NCBI RefSeq assembly: GCF_050624435.1
Contig: NC_134537.1
Coordinates: forward strand, 119,215,586-119,279,585
Direction: 5' to 3'
DNA length: 64,000 nucleotides
DNA from: Tenrec ecaudatus
Taxonomy: Eukaryota > Chordata > Mammalia > Afrosoricida > Tenrecidae
In this document: positions 46,028-57,365 of the stretch, one piece after another
How the letters are laid out: every line of letters begins with the position of its first letter
How positions within the stretch are numbered: the first letter of the stretch is position 1
Program-made: the position numbers and the translations under genes
Notes under the pieces: model-generated
What the model was told of the DNA's origin: nothing
The model's input: the letters and a program-made list of their open reading frames with translations, nothing else
The model's database searches: none

Positions 46028-46230
46028 CAACCAAACCAGACTCACTGTCATGGAGTCGATGGCAACCAACAGTGATCCTATAGGACAGAATCGCTCCTGT
46101 GCATTTCCGGGACTCTCACTGCTTATGGGAGAACACAACAGTCTCTCCCCTACAGCAGGTGGTGGCTTAAAGTGCTCACGATTCCGGTCACAGCCCATTG
46201 GCTGATCGCCATGCCGCAGGGCTCCTCTGA
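46028..46230 (-). repeat. AfroSINE
   Basis: 'ccaaaccagactcactgtcatggagtcgatggcaacc', 'cctataggacagaatcgctcctgtgc' and 'ccgcagggctcctct' at the 5' end. Full length and relatively well preserved. Confidence 0.9.
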
Positions 46231-46237
46231 AGATGCA

Positions 46238-46267
46238 GGGGGCGGGGGGGGGGGGGGGGGGGAGGGG
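46238..46267 (+). repeat. Poly(G) tract
   Basis: GGGGGC followed by 19 uninterrupted G (46244-46262), then AGGGG. It directly follows the 5' end of the AfroSINE. It could form a G-quadruplex or be a sequencing or assembly artefact. Confidence 0.9.
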
Positions 46268-46484
46268 CTGCAAAAGCAGGTGCTCATCTTACCCTGGACT
46301 GTGGGCTATAGAACAAAACATCTTTATTCCCAGGGTACTGAGTATTTTCGTTTTTTGTTTTTAATAAAGGGAGTAGGCCAAATACGTTTTGTAATCTACA
46401 GTCTACATGAGCCAGGACCTCATTACCGTGAGACCAGGACAACTAGATGATCGTCACGTTCACTGCCAACTGTTCCCTATAGGT

Positions 46485-46680
46485 ACACAATAGATGGTCT
46501 CAGACGGAATGGCGAGAGCTCTCTGCTGTTGGACAAATAACCCGAGAAGCTGGATTATCCGAAGAACACAACATCAGCATCGGAGGAAGGCTTGTTAGCA
46601 ACCTGCAATATGCAGATGGCACAACGTTGCTTCCTGGAAAAAAGAGGCCTTGGAGCACTTGCTGGTAAAGCGCGAAGACT
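46485..46680 (+). mobile_element. RTE-class LINE, RT fragment
   Basis: 'acccgagaagctggattat', 'gcatcggaggaaggcttgttagcaacctgcaatatgcagatggcacaacgttgctt' encodes the RT catalytic region (the YADD-like box here reads YADGTTL). It faces the next RTE fragment in the opposite direction. Confidence 0.75.
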
Positions 46681-46769
46681 GGGCGATATTGCCTTCTGCT
46701 GTGCGCAAAGGTCTCTGAAGTGGAAGCCGCTCCACAGCACCTGGCAACTACACCTGAGTTCTGTAAGCG

Positions 46770-47840
46770 ACAACTTTGCTATTAAAGACTTCCTGTGGGT
46801 CTTGCGCTGCACACTTACCAAATGCACCACATCGCTTATGTTTTGCTTCTTCCTGCTACTTCCAATGGCTGTTGATCATGAATCCAAGTAAAATGAAGTC
46901 CTTGGCAACACTTATCATTTTCAGTTTGCCATCATACTATTTGTCCAATTGCTGTATCCTTTGACCTTCATCAGTAAATTGGGCCATCAGCCTAGCTAGT
47001 TGTTAAGGAGCCATCTTTTAATTTTATTGCCACCTTCTCCTTCATATAGATCAAAATCTGAGATTATTTTGCTCAGCATACAGATTGAATAAGTATACAC
47101 ACACTGATACACAATTCTCCTGATGTAAAACTAGTCTTATCCTCTTACTCGGTTCAATTGATGGCCTCTTATTCTGGTTGTAGGTTTTGCATGATCAAAA
47201 GTGTTTTCATATGCTCATGTTTGCATATTATGCAGAGAATGTTATGATACACAAAGTTGAGTGACTTTGTGTGGTCAATAAAGCACAAGTAAGCATTGTT
47301 CTGATAGTTTCGGTTTCATGCAGGATTCATCAGCTAACCCAGCCAAAATTCACCAGATGTCAGCAGTGAGCTCCCTGGTTCCACATCCTCTTGAATTCTG
47401 CCGGAATTTTGGAAGTTTCTTGGAAATGTACTCTTGCAGTTGTTCTTGAGTTTTCTAAGCAAACTTTTACCTCTTGTGACATTAATGATATTGTTACATA
47501 ATTTCCACATTTTGTTGGTTACCCTTTCTTTACAATATGCACAAATATGACTCTCTTCCAGTGTCTTCCAGGTTTCTTGGCATAAACTGATTAATGCTTC
47601 CAGCACTGCATTGGGTTGTTGAAACATTTCAATTGCTATTCCATCAATTCCTGGCACCTCTCGGCTTCCTGCTGAATGCCTTATGTGCAGCTTGGACTTT
47701 TTCCTTCCACAAAATTGGCTTTCGACCATATGTTGCCTCTTGAAATGGCTGACAATTGACCGATTGCTTTTGGTACAGTAACAGCTTATTCCTTCCATTT
47801 TCTTTTTGCGCTTCCTGCACTATTCAATATTTAACCCATG
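46770..47840 (-). mobile_element. RTE-class LINE, RT domain
   Basis: On the minus strand, from 47840 down: the segment before the RT, then PGIDGIAIEMFQQPNAVL and CQETWKTLEESHICAYCKE (the open frame of 154 codons at 47334-47798), then decayed RT down to about 46770 ('gatcatgaatccaagtaaaatgaag'). The 3'-most part and the 5' part are missing. Confidence 0.85.
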
Positions 47841-47859
47841 CTCCCCTCCCCCCCCCACC

Positions 47860-48010
47860 AACAAAACTCACTTCCACCGAGTCAATTCTGACTTACAGCA
47901 ACCCACTGTAAGGTTGCTGAGCTTGAAAATCTTTATGAGTAGACAGACTCACTGTTGAGCACCTGATGAACTTGAACCACCAAACTCTGTCATCTATCAA
48001 AGAATCCTTC
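47860..48010 (-). repeat. AfroSINE
   Basis: 'aaaactcacttccaccgagtcaattctgacttacagcaacc', 'ggttgctgagcttgaaaatctttatgagtagacagactc' and 'gaacttgaaccaccaaac'. A C-rich run (47841-47857) lies at its 3' tail. Confidence 0.8.
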
Positions 48011-48786
48011 AGTCTTGCTCCTTGAACCTTTGATTTTTCCTTCTGTTATTTTAGCTTGAAGTGAATGTGTTCTTCATTTTGGTTAGCTAGTTCCCGGTGT
48101 TTGCATGTATTATTGTTATGCTTTATGTTGTCTTTTTAGGCTGTACTTTTGGAGTTTCTGTTTAGCTCTTTTACTTCGGTGTTTCTTGCAATCCTTTTTC
48201 ACTACTCTGTATTCAAGATGCTAGTCATTCATTAAGAAATCATAAATGTTGCAATTATTTTGATCAGTAGATTAATTTGTTTTAATTTTCTATTAATTTG
48301 TTAAAAGGTAAGAATTAGAAATAGAAACTGAGAATGGTGTTATCTTAAATTTAACCTTATCTCAATTTTCCACATTGTACCTAGTGGAAAGGCAGAGTAA
48401 GGCCTTATAGAGTTTAATAGCAGCTATAACAAAGTGATGCTCTATCATCTTAAATGCCTACCCACTTTAGTCTGAGTCATTTGGAGGCTTCTCATGGATA
48501 AAATTTCACTGTTAAAAATTGCTGCTTCTTTCTTAGCTTCTCTGGTGTTTTGACTCAGCCTTCCAGTTGAGGTGTTTCCCGGAAAATTCCCTAGGACAAC
48601 AAGAAGCAATAAACACTCTCTGCTGTCACCACCGATTCAGCAACCATATCTATCGAACATTATGAAGGTTGATAAAACCATGGACACTTCAATAGGAAAA
48701 TGAGTATCATAGTTGCATTTTGTGACTTACAATTTTTACAGAAAAAGCATCATTTTACTCACAGAGAATGGATTTTAGGCCAAAGA
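48011..48786. other. Unassigned sequence
   Basis: The first about 200 bases (tttgatttttccttctgttattttagcttgaa...) may be more RTE on the minus strand, upstream of the RT. The rest is unrecognised. Confidence 0.4.
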
Positions 48787-48912
48787 AGAAACTTTTTACT
48801 CCCATAAAGAGTTATAGTCTCAGAAGCCTACAGGGGCAGCTCTTCCTTCTTCAATAGGTTTGCTAAGACTTGGAAGTGACTCGATTGCAGGGAGTTTGTT
48901 TTTGGTTTAGTG
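48787..48912 (+). repeat. AfroSINE, 5'-truncated
   Basis: 'actcccataaagagttatagtctcagaagcctacaggggcagctc', then 'gaagtgactcgattgcagggagtttgtttttgg'. The tRNA-derived head is missing. Confidence 0.85.
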
Positions 48913-49573
48913 CTTCAAATGTGTATCAAAGTTGTGGTTCCCAAGATCTAGAGATTTTTATAGGAAAAGAAATAACACAATTTTACTCACAGATATGTGA
49001 TTTGCAGCAGAGGGGTGGGGAGTTCTTAACACAACTCATTCACTGAGCAATAGCATTACAATGATGTCTCAAAACATTAACTTCACAGAATTATTAGAAA
49101 AACAATTAGCCAGAAAGTGGGTAGAAAATTCCCATTGGTAAGTAGCTTGTTTTTTAAAAGTCAAATACAGAGGATTAACAAAAAGAACATGACCAAGTAA
49201 TAATGGAGAGCAATAAGTGAAATTTAGAGATTTAAAGAATGGGAGTCAACCAGCTAATCAAAGAAAGAGAAAGTATTTGAACTTGGGTACTTATTACCAC
49301 AATATTCTGGTTTGTTGGTAAGCATTTAGTTGAATTCTATGTCTTGAAAGATAGTGACATTTAAGTTGAAGAATCAATTTTGGTTGAACAGTGCAATGAG
49401 AAAAAATATAGAGAATTATTCTTATGGGAGAATATTGCTTCCTTCCAATGCTAGCTTTGTTGTTAGCAGACTTGAGCATAGGCAATATTCCACTTGGGAT
49501 CCCCACTGGGAAGACAGGTCATCCCACTACTAGTGCTATCAAATTTCAACACCTGGTTAAACTAGTGGTGACA
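48913..49573. other. Unassigned sequence
   Basis: Nothing recognised. Confidence 0.4.
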
Positions 49574-49575
49574 TA

Positions 49576-49688
49576 CCCTATGTAGTCGTGGATAAGGCAA
49601 GTTTTTCAGCACATTTTAATGGAGCCTTTGTGGTAAAATTAGGTGCCCTGGCTGATATTTGGGTTGGCTTATACTCAAATATATACAG
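49576..49688. mobile_element. Pogo-like MITE
   Basis: 113 bp. It opens CCCTATGTAGTCG and, in reverse complement of the right end, CTGTATATATTTG. It shares 'agtttttcagcacattt' with the right end of the element at 30449-31424 and 'ggcttatact' with its left-end type. TA dinucleotides flank both sides (49574-49575 and 49689-49690), as expected for Tc1/mariner-pogo insertion. Non-coding. Confidence 0.75.
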
Positions 49689-49690
49689 TA

Positions 49691-51344
49691 ATCTCTTCTT
49701 TGTAATGATGTAATCACCTTTTGCAATTAGCTAATATTATATTTGGTTGATAATTTGGTATGAAAGAAAATGATGTCCCCAAGATGTTCACACCTAATGG
49801 ATTACTACCTCATGATGATATTTCCTAAAGCAATTATTTTGATGATCTTTGTAAATAAAGCCTGTGGTTTAACCTAAAAAAAATTGCAAGATTCAGACAA
49901 ACAAGAGGAGTGCTGTGAGAAAGGAAAAATAAAGTAAAAACCAAGTGCTAGCTACATAACAGAACTGAACGCCAAATGGCTAATATGAATAAAGAATATT
50001 CTAAATCTTTTTGAGTAGGAAACAGAGCCAAGCATCCTAAACACCACAAATCTTTTAGGACTGTATCTTTCAGGAAGTATGACCACAAAAACTTACTCTA
50101 TCAGTCCAGAGAAGCAAGCTCACTGCTAAGAAACTAGAGTGCCCTGTTCAAGCTAAGCTAGGATGTGGAGGCCAGTCTCCTATGATCTAGATTGTCAAGA
50201 TTTTCTAATGGGAAACAGACTTCCAAAGCTTAGAACAGTAGCAAGAGTGATTTTTACAAACTGGAACACCTCTGCTCAAAGAGAGATCCACACTCCTCAT
50301 AATCAACTATTCTGGAAAGGAAAACATTGTATTAAAATTTTATTTTCTAGATTAGAAAATCACTACGGATGTTTTAAATGTTAAACTATGCAAACTGAAG
50401 AACCATTAGTGTACTTATTTAATTGGATTACAGATATGAGAAAATCACTGAATATAGAGATCAGTCAAGAAAACAGGCAGAAAGTATGCTTTTCTAAGAT
50501 GAAAAATGATGAAGACTGATCTCCAGTATTTGTTCAATAAAAGTTCTAGAAACAGATCACTGTAACAATAGTGAAACTGAAGTACCATAAAATGATATGT
50601 TGAGATTTTTCCTGATTGCAGAAAGATGTAAGTGCTCAGATGGAAGGAGTATACCTACTTCCAAAGAGCATGCACCAAATTCTTCCTCACACTGATGAAC
50701 TGTGGGACAGAGACAGAGAGAATCAAAGACAGCAGCACATGCTGATAACATGGGAAGGAACAAGAAAATAGACATTTTATTAGGATAAGAAAATGGTAGG
50801 TAATAAGGCAACACTTATGAGGAAAAACAAAGATAATTTTGGATATGAAAATGTGGCTTACTGCTCAGAGAGGGCCACTGAAATTTCTTAAAGAAGATGT
50901 ACTTCAGCCATAAAATAGGTAGAATTGAAACCAGATGAAAAGTAAATATAAAGCCATTATATATATTAGGATGTGTTTTAAATGAATATCTTTTGTGAAA
51001 TCAAAGAACAGATGAAGCCAGCAAACAGAGTGGGGGAAGGTGGATGCTTTGCCTGTTAATGTCTCCAAGGAACCAACAAGTTAAAAATAAAAAGACACAA
51101 AGATCAACCCCGACAGTCAACAGAGAGCTGAAGCCTTCCACTGGAGCCAACAACTTGAATTTGCACTTTTAGCTTCCTAAATTTTGAGAAAATAAATGTT
51201 CTTTTATTAAAGCCATCCACTTTTTGTCTTTCTGTCATGCTAACACTAGGTCACACGGACAGAAGACTTTAAGTAGGAGAATGTATCAGACAATAGACAG
51301 GCACTTGAAGTCTCTTTCAGAGGGCATCTTCAGGGATCTGTTTG
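49691..51344. other. Unassigned sequence
   Basis: About 1.65 kb, AT-rich. 'tcagtccagagaagcaagctcac' at about 50101 could be a family A LTR remnant, not secure. Confidence 0.45.
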
Positions 51345-51535
51345 TCCTTGTGGCAGTCTACGATACTTTCCATATTCCATGCCAGCACCACCATGAAAAC
51401 ACTTCAGTTCTCTGTCTTCCTCATTCAATGTCCAACTTTCACAGGCATAGAAGACAATGGAATATATCATGGCTTGGGTCTGGCACACCTTAGTCCTCAA
51501 CATAACCTCGTTGCTTTTCGCTAGTCGAAAGAGTA
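51345..51535 (-). mobile_element. RTE-class LINE, inverted 5' piece
   Basis: 'gccagcaccaccatgaaaacacttcagttct', 'cctcattcaatgtccaactttcac' and 'gggtctggcacaccttagtcctcaacataac', in reverse. It corresponds to sequence just upstream, in the element, of the plus-strand piece at 51555-51845. Confidence 0.8.
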
Positions 51536-51554
51536 TTCAATAATTTGGAGTCCT

Positions 51555-51845
51555 GAGGAATTATAACAAGAGTGTTCCTTAGAAGCAAGGATTGCAAGAC
51601 TTTTTTCATGTCCTTCAACGTATTGTCAGAAAAGACCAATGCCTGGAGAAGGACATCATGCTCAGTAGAGGGGCATCGAAAAAGAGGAGAGTGCTCAACA
51701 GATGGATTGACAGTGGTTACAATCATGGGCTCAAGCATAGGAACAATTCTGAATATGGTGCAGGACTGGGAAGTGTATTCTGTAGTGCATAGGGTCTCTA
51801 AGTTCATAACAGACTCAATGCCCAAAGACACCTAACAACAACAAT
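51555..51845 (+). mobile_element. RTE-class LINE, 3' end
   Basis: 'cttagaagcaaggattgcaagac', 'gagaaggacatcatgctcag', 'gatggattgacagtggtt', 'gggctcaagcataggaacaattctgaatatgg' and 'cacctaacaacaacaa' at the 3' end. With the inverted piece before it, this looks like one insertion with a 5' inversion. Confidence 0.9.
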
Positions 51846-53124
51846 AGCTTCAGGGAGGCTTGTATATTAAAAACTAGGAAGCTAGTTAATAAATTATACC
51901 CCAAAGTAAAAGTACTAGTATGAATCAACTTAGTATAAAACATGACACAAAGTAAATATTAACTTAAAAGATAAAAATAATTATATTAATCTAATTTTAC
52001 TGGCTGACTTATCAGGACCTGATGGCAGACACAACAAATAGGGATACAGGTTGGTAACTGGTAAAAAAGTTGGTCCAAGAATTATTTATGAATGAATAAT
52101 TTCTAAAATTAACATTTTTAGAAAATATTCATTTTTTTTACTTCTAACCTTAGAAAAGTTGCTATATATTTTTTAAAAAGAAACATCTTATGAAATCACA
52201 AAATTTTAAATACATGAACTCACTGGGGAGTTTTAAGATCCTGAATACTAGAAAAGGTCATCCAGGAGAATGACCTTTATGTTAATAATATAACTACATA
52301 TTGATCAATAGGTACAGTTACGCTTAATCTGCTGTATCTGAACAGCATTTCAGAGCTACCAGTGGACCTTTAACGTGGAAACACTGGTGCAAAATGATTT
52401 CTCATGAGAATTAGCATGCTTATGATCATGGCACCTTTAGCGGTTCAAGCAGCACCCTCATTCCCACTGAGCTGAGTAAGATTCTGAGTGATAGGACTTT
52501 AGACAAATGCTATCAAAGACATTTTTCAAAGGGTCACAGAGTACTCTTATGTTTGACTGACAGTATTTAATGATAGTGTCAAAATTCTTTCATTTTCTGG
52601 GTGAAGTTTTTACGCCAGTGCCTTATTTCAGCGCATTTGAACTCTGTTGATAAAATTAAGTAATACAAAATATATATCAGTGATGGATATTTTAACCAGC
52701 ATTCAGATTAAGAAACACTTCCAATTTTTTTGAAAAATATATTTAAATCCTCAGTTAATAAGGTGAAATATTCATTTACACAAAGTGAAATAATCATTTA
52801 CACAAATTTATATGTGTTTTCTTTACCTTAAATATTCAAGTAATTTTTTCTCCCTTAGTGGAATTTAGAAAGATTGTACATCAAGGAAAAAGAAAACCAA
52901 GAGAAGTTTGCCTATTTAGTATACCATGACTTTTGATGATCATTTTTCTTTATACATTGATTTAAAAGGTATATTAAAGAGTTATTGAATGATGATTATG
53001 TATATAATGATACATTAAAGCATACATTTATGTATGATTTAGATATTACATGTTTTATACATGCTTACATATTTTACAAATTATATATACATATATAAAT
53101 TTTATGTGTGTGTGTGTGTGTGTT
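51846..53124. other. Unassigned AT-rich sequence ending in a GT microsatellite
   Basis: Very AT-rich, nothing recognised. (TG)n at 53104-53123 lies exactly at the 3' end of the following RTE copy. Confidence 0.5.
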
Positions 53125-53850
53125 GAATTGGTGTGACTCCTAGTGCCCCTATATACAACAGAAGAAAACACTACCTAGTTCTGTACCATCTTTACCATTT
53201 TTCTTATTTTTGAGCCTATTGTTGAAGCCACTGTGTCTGTTCATCTTGTTAACGGCCTTCCTCTTTTTCACTGCCATGCTACTCTACCAAGCATGATGTC
53301 ATTCTCCAAGAACTAGTCTCTCTTGGCAATATTCCAAAGTATCTGAGATGATATCTCACCATCATGGTCACTAAGAAGCACTATAACCTAACTCTGCAAG
53401 ACAGATTTGCTTATTCTTTTGTCAATCACGGTAGTTTCAATATTCTACTCCAGGACCACAGCTCTAATGCATTGATTCTTCTTCAGACCTCCTTATTCAA
53501 TACCCAACTATAAATGAATGTGACTCAACTGAAAATACTTTGACTTGGGTCAAGAACACTTTAGACCTTTGCTTTTCAATACTTCGATGAGGTTTTATGC
53601 ACTAGATTTACCTACAACAATGCTTTGTTTGATCTCCTGACTGCTACTTTCGTGAGCATTGATTGTGAATTCCAGCAAGATTAAATCCTTGAAAATTTCA
53701 ACCTTTTCTCTATTTATCCCAATATTACCTATTGGTCCAGTTTTGAAGATTCTGGTTTTTGCTACATTGAGTTGTGTCAATGTGGATTATTTATAAGCCT
53801 TCCTCCAATCGCGATGCTGCATTCTTCTTCATACAATTCGCCTTCTCTAA
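53125..53850 (-). mobile_element. RTE-class LINE, 3' part
   Basis: 'agtgcccctatatacaacagaag', 'gagcctattgttgaagccactgtgtctg', 'gacttgggtcaagaacactttagacc', 'gcattgattgtgaattccagc' and 'ataagccttcctccaatcgcgatgctgc' run from the 3' end back to the RT catalytic region. Confidence 0.85.
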
Positions 53851-54325
53851 TGATTTGGTCATATATATGAATATATAGAAAGATGCATTGATAAAGATTG
53901 GTGATTGGAATGCAAAAGCTTGCAACAAAGAGGAAAGAACAGTAGTTGGAAAATAGGTCTCGGTGATAGAAACGCAGCTGGAGATGGCATGATTGATAGA
54001 ATTTTGCCAGACCAATGACTTGTTCCTACAAAATACCTTACTTTCAACAACAGAACAGTGACTATACATGTGGACTTTTCCAGTTGAAATACACAGAAAT
54101 AAAACTAACCCCATTGGTGGTACAAAACAACGGAGAAGTTCAATATCAATAGTTACAGTAAGACTAGTGGTCAACTGTGGAAAAGACCACCAATGTTCAT
54201 ATATAAGTTCAGGTTGAAGCTGAAGAAAATGGAAATATTTCCAGAACCAAAATACAGGAGAACCTTGAAGCTATCCCACTTGAATTTTGAGAACATTCCA
54301 AGAAAAGATTTGACACATTGAACGC
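53851..54325 (+). mobile_element. RTE-class LINE, inverted endonuclease region
   Basis: 'gattggtgattggaatgcaaaagc', 'cagtagttggaaaataggtctcggtgatagaaac', 'gaccaatgacttgttcc' and 'gtggtcaactgtggaaaagacc' encode the apurinic-like endonuclease (GDWNAK-type motif). It is oriented opposite to the adjacent 3' part, consistent with 5' inversion of a single insertion. Confidence 0.8.
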
Positions 54326-54895
54326 TACATATGTGCTTCCATGTTCATTGCAGCATAATTAACAAGAGCAATAGAGTCGGGAAACAGCCCATTACCCATC
54401 AATAGAAGAATGGATAAAGAAACTATGGAACATACACACATTGGAATACTGTGAATCCCTAAAAACATCATGACATGGGCTAGCCTGGGAACCATTATGC
54501 TGAGTGGAGCTAGTCGATCACAAGAGAACAAATAGTCTATGGCATCATTCCTCTAAGGAGAAACATCTAGACCAAAGCAGGCTCCTCTTCTCAGGTCACA
54601 TCAACTTCTAATCCAGTCTCCCAACAACAAAGAGGTAGAGCGCCTGCTAGAGTCCATGAACCATCTATGACCCCCTTTATCGGAATATCTTAGAAAACAT
54701 TTTGCCAGAGGAGCCCGTAACTCATTGCTTAAAGAAGGCAGGAAAGGGAGAAGACCTTCATTTGCTGCCATACGCCATTCTGATAAGGTCACCCCAAATC
54801 AGAAGACATTTCTACAAGAGTGACAAGTGGACCTTATTGGAAAGTCAAGTCAAGGTATGGGGGGAGAGGGTTAGAATGCATATTTTGGAGAGAAA
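54326..54895 (+). mobile_element. L1 ORF2 C-terminus and proximal 3' UTR fragment
   Basis: 'ttcattgcagcataattaac', 'atagagtcgggaaacagcccattacccatcaatagaagaatggataaagaaactatgg' and 'attggaatactgtgaatccctaaaaac' match the well-known L1 ORF2 3' coding region. It then runs into 3' UTR-like sequence. No poly(A) is seen before the next repeat. Confidence 0.85.
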
Positions 54896-54902
54896 AAAAG
54901 AA

Positions 54903-55082
54903 AAAACGACCTCCCTGCCATTGAGTCAATTCTGACGCATACCAACCCTATAGGACAGAGTAGACCTGGCCCTGGGGGTTTCCCAGCTGGAACACTTTGA
55001 GGGAGTAGAAAGTCTCAACTTTCCCCTGCAGAGCAATTGGTTGTTTCGAACTGCAACACATGGTCATGTGCCACCAGAGGTT
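54903..55082 (-). repeat. AfroSINE
   Basis: 'cctgccattgagtcaattctgacgcataccaaccctataggacagagtag', 'gggggtttcccagctggaac' and 'gtgccaccagagg' at the head. Near full length. Confidence 0.9.
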
Positions 55083-55589
55083 TCAGAAAGGCAGTTACAT
55101 TTCTGTTGATGGGTAAATGGAAAGGAGCAATCTCCCATGGGGTGGGGGACGCCTAACAATACTTATATAGAGAACCCATGGGAAGAATCAGGCCAGTACT
55201 ATGTTCCTAATTAGATACCTCTAACCTAGTTTCTATCCAGCTTTGGTGACGCCGGCTGTGCGTTACAAACTACTGTGACATTATACTCACATTATACAAC
55301 CCAACTCACATTGTTAGTAAATAGTGCATCACTTAAGAGTTTAATCTGGTCAAATGAATAATTTGTGGTATTCAGTTCAGAGCCATTTTATACTTGTATG
55401 ATTTACTTTTTCAACAGTGTGTTAAATTGTGCACCATTGGTTAAATTATAGACACTGTCAGTAGAATTACTGTATGTCCCAGGAAGGTGATTCACTATGT
55501 TCTATAAGTTATAACAACCATGAAGCTGAAAAGCGAACCAGAGAGATATATCACCCATTTATGTGAATAGATGTGGGGATTGTGCTTGA
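55083..55589. other. Unassigned sequence
   Basis: Nothing recognised. Confidence 0.4.
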
Positions 55590-56033
55590 TTCTAGCCCAA
55601 CCTAAAAACAATCAGTTCTTATGACATAGTCCTACTGGACATTGCTCTCATGAAGACATCGCTGAAGAGGTCAATGCTATAACCAAGCGAGTTGAAGAAA
55701 ACAGATGGTGCCCAGCTACTATAAAGAACAGCGTCTGGGGTCTTAAATGCATCTCTTCAAATAAGCAGTCATGTAAGTAAGAAATGAACTAAATTCACAC
55801 TTGAGAAGCACGCCAGCCTGTGTGACCCAAGGATTATAAACATTAAGTCTAAATCTGAAGGAGGAAATGATATGAGAGCTAAAATTGTGAATACCATGTT
55901 TGCAGAAGGAAATGGATGGTAGTGGAGGTCCAAACTCCATTTGTAGGGTCCATGCCTCTGGAGAATGCCCTCTGAAACTTGATTATGGCAAATTAGTTAA
56001 TTAGGTTAAAATGTAATACCTTATCATTTGATC
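55590..56033 (+). mobile_element. L1 3' UTR fragment
   Basis: 'caatcagttcttatgacatagtcc', 'agatggtgcccagctac', 'gcgtctggggtcttaaatgc' and 'gagaagcacgccagcctgtgtgaccc' follow the module order of the other L1 3' UTR copies. It is interrupted at its right edge by the LTR. Confidence 0.75.
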
Positions 56034-56482
56034 TGTGGTAGTTGCATAATTTCATATCAACTTGAAGATATATAAAAGTGCAGGGGTGGATATTCAACTT
56101 GACAATCAGGTCACAGCCTGATGGTGCCTCATTGTGGGTGTAACCTTCTCATAAGAAGGACCCTAAGACCCTCCCCCCTCTATCTGCTTCACCTTCCTGC
56201 TAGTGAGCCATTCTGTGACCTTCAGAACCCTGTGATGCTTCCACTGCCATTGGATCCACAAGATTTTGCAACCACCAGTCTGTGGTATGTCCGCATTCTA
56301 CATCATTGCATTGGCTCCTTGAGTCTGAAGAAGGACTTGTGGACTAGTATCAGATTTAAAGACTTGAGTTGGGCTTGGCTAGAATGTTTTCTTGATTTAT
56401 AATTACTTCTTGATATAAATCTGTTTATTACACATATATGAGTGTCACAGGTTTGTTTCTCTAATCAATCTGGCCTAACACA
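56034..56482 (+). mobile_element. LTR, ERVL/MaLR-like family A
   Basis: TGTGGTAGTTGCA...GGCCTAACACA, 449 bp, the reverse orientation of the copies at 3334, 14747 and 26299. MaLR-like internal sequence directly follows, so this is a 5' LTR in plus orientation. A single flank cannot give a target duplication. Confidence 0.7.
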
Positions 56483-57245
56483 TTATAGTATTGGAAACAG
56501 GGTACTGAAGAAATAAATCATGGAGGTGTAGAGTGGAGGCTTTTCTGACCTACTGGGGTGTTTTCTGGAAAGGACATGAGAAGTGAAGGTTTTGATTTCT
56601 AGAAGTTGTCTTTAGTTATTCCTCTCTTGAATGACAAAAATGAGTGTGATAAATTTGAGTTCAGGTGGTGAAAAGGCCGCTTGAACTTCTCTGAGGCCAT
56701 GCTCCTTAGTCAAAATGGATGACAGAAGGCCCAGGCCTGGATTAATGCAGCCAGAGGCCTAAAGCCATATTGCATATGAATGGGATAGTTTAGGCAAGAA
56801 AGAATTGAATTAGACTTTTAAGAATGTGTTTAGGCTGTAGTAGGTTTATATTGATTTTTTTCTACCTATTGTTATTGATGTGTGATAGAAATAATTACTG
56901 GGAACTAGGACTAGAGAGTTAGCAATCCCACTGCCTTCAGCCATTAAATTGCTTCTGTTAAATGGATCAGTAGGAAATGCATTTGAAAAAGGATTAGAAA
57001 ATGTAAGCCCCGCCAGTGTCTTGGGTGCTCAGGACATTTCCATTCAAAAAGACTACTGTAGAGAGATGTTGGGAGACTGAAGAAAACAAAGGAGGCATTT
57101 GCCCTTTTGAATTTTGAAATTAATGATTTGCTTCTGAAGCTGCAAAAATCTGCAACCACGAAAGAAAATTCCACTCTAGGATTACAAATTAAAGGGATGA
57201 AAGGAATTAGTGGACAGTCTGAAATGTTCACTGGGTGACCACGTA
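56483..57245 (+). mobile_element. MaLR/ERVL-like internal sequence (5' part)
   Basis: It begins 'attggaaacagggtactgaagaaataaatcatggaggtgtagagtggaggc', then 'cttttctgacctactggggtgttttctgg' and 'gaaggttttgatttctagaag', as I recall for MaLR-type interiors. No retroviral protein is recognisable, and the copy ends at the AfroSINE at 57248. Confidence 0.55.
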
Positions 57246-57247
57246 CT

Positions 57248-57365
57248 CAAACTTTCTGACATGCAGTCAGTGCTGACCCACAGTGACCCCTTTGGCTTCC
57301 TGAGACTACAGCTCTTTCAGGAAGCGGAAAGCCCGGTCTCCTGGTGATTTGAACTGCCACACAGG
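57248..57365 (-). repeat. AfroSINE, partial
   Basis: 'ctttctgacatgcagtcagtgctgacccacagtgacccc', 'cttcctgagactacagctctttcaggaagcggaaagcccggtctcc' and 'tggtgatttgaactgcc', in reverse; the head is missing. Confidence 0.8.

Noticed and set aside
47334-47798. 154-codon minus-strand ORF as a domesticated gene
   Set aside because: It is the N-terminal RT part of an RTE copy that is truncated on both sides; no sign of retention beyond chance.
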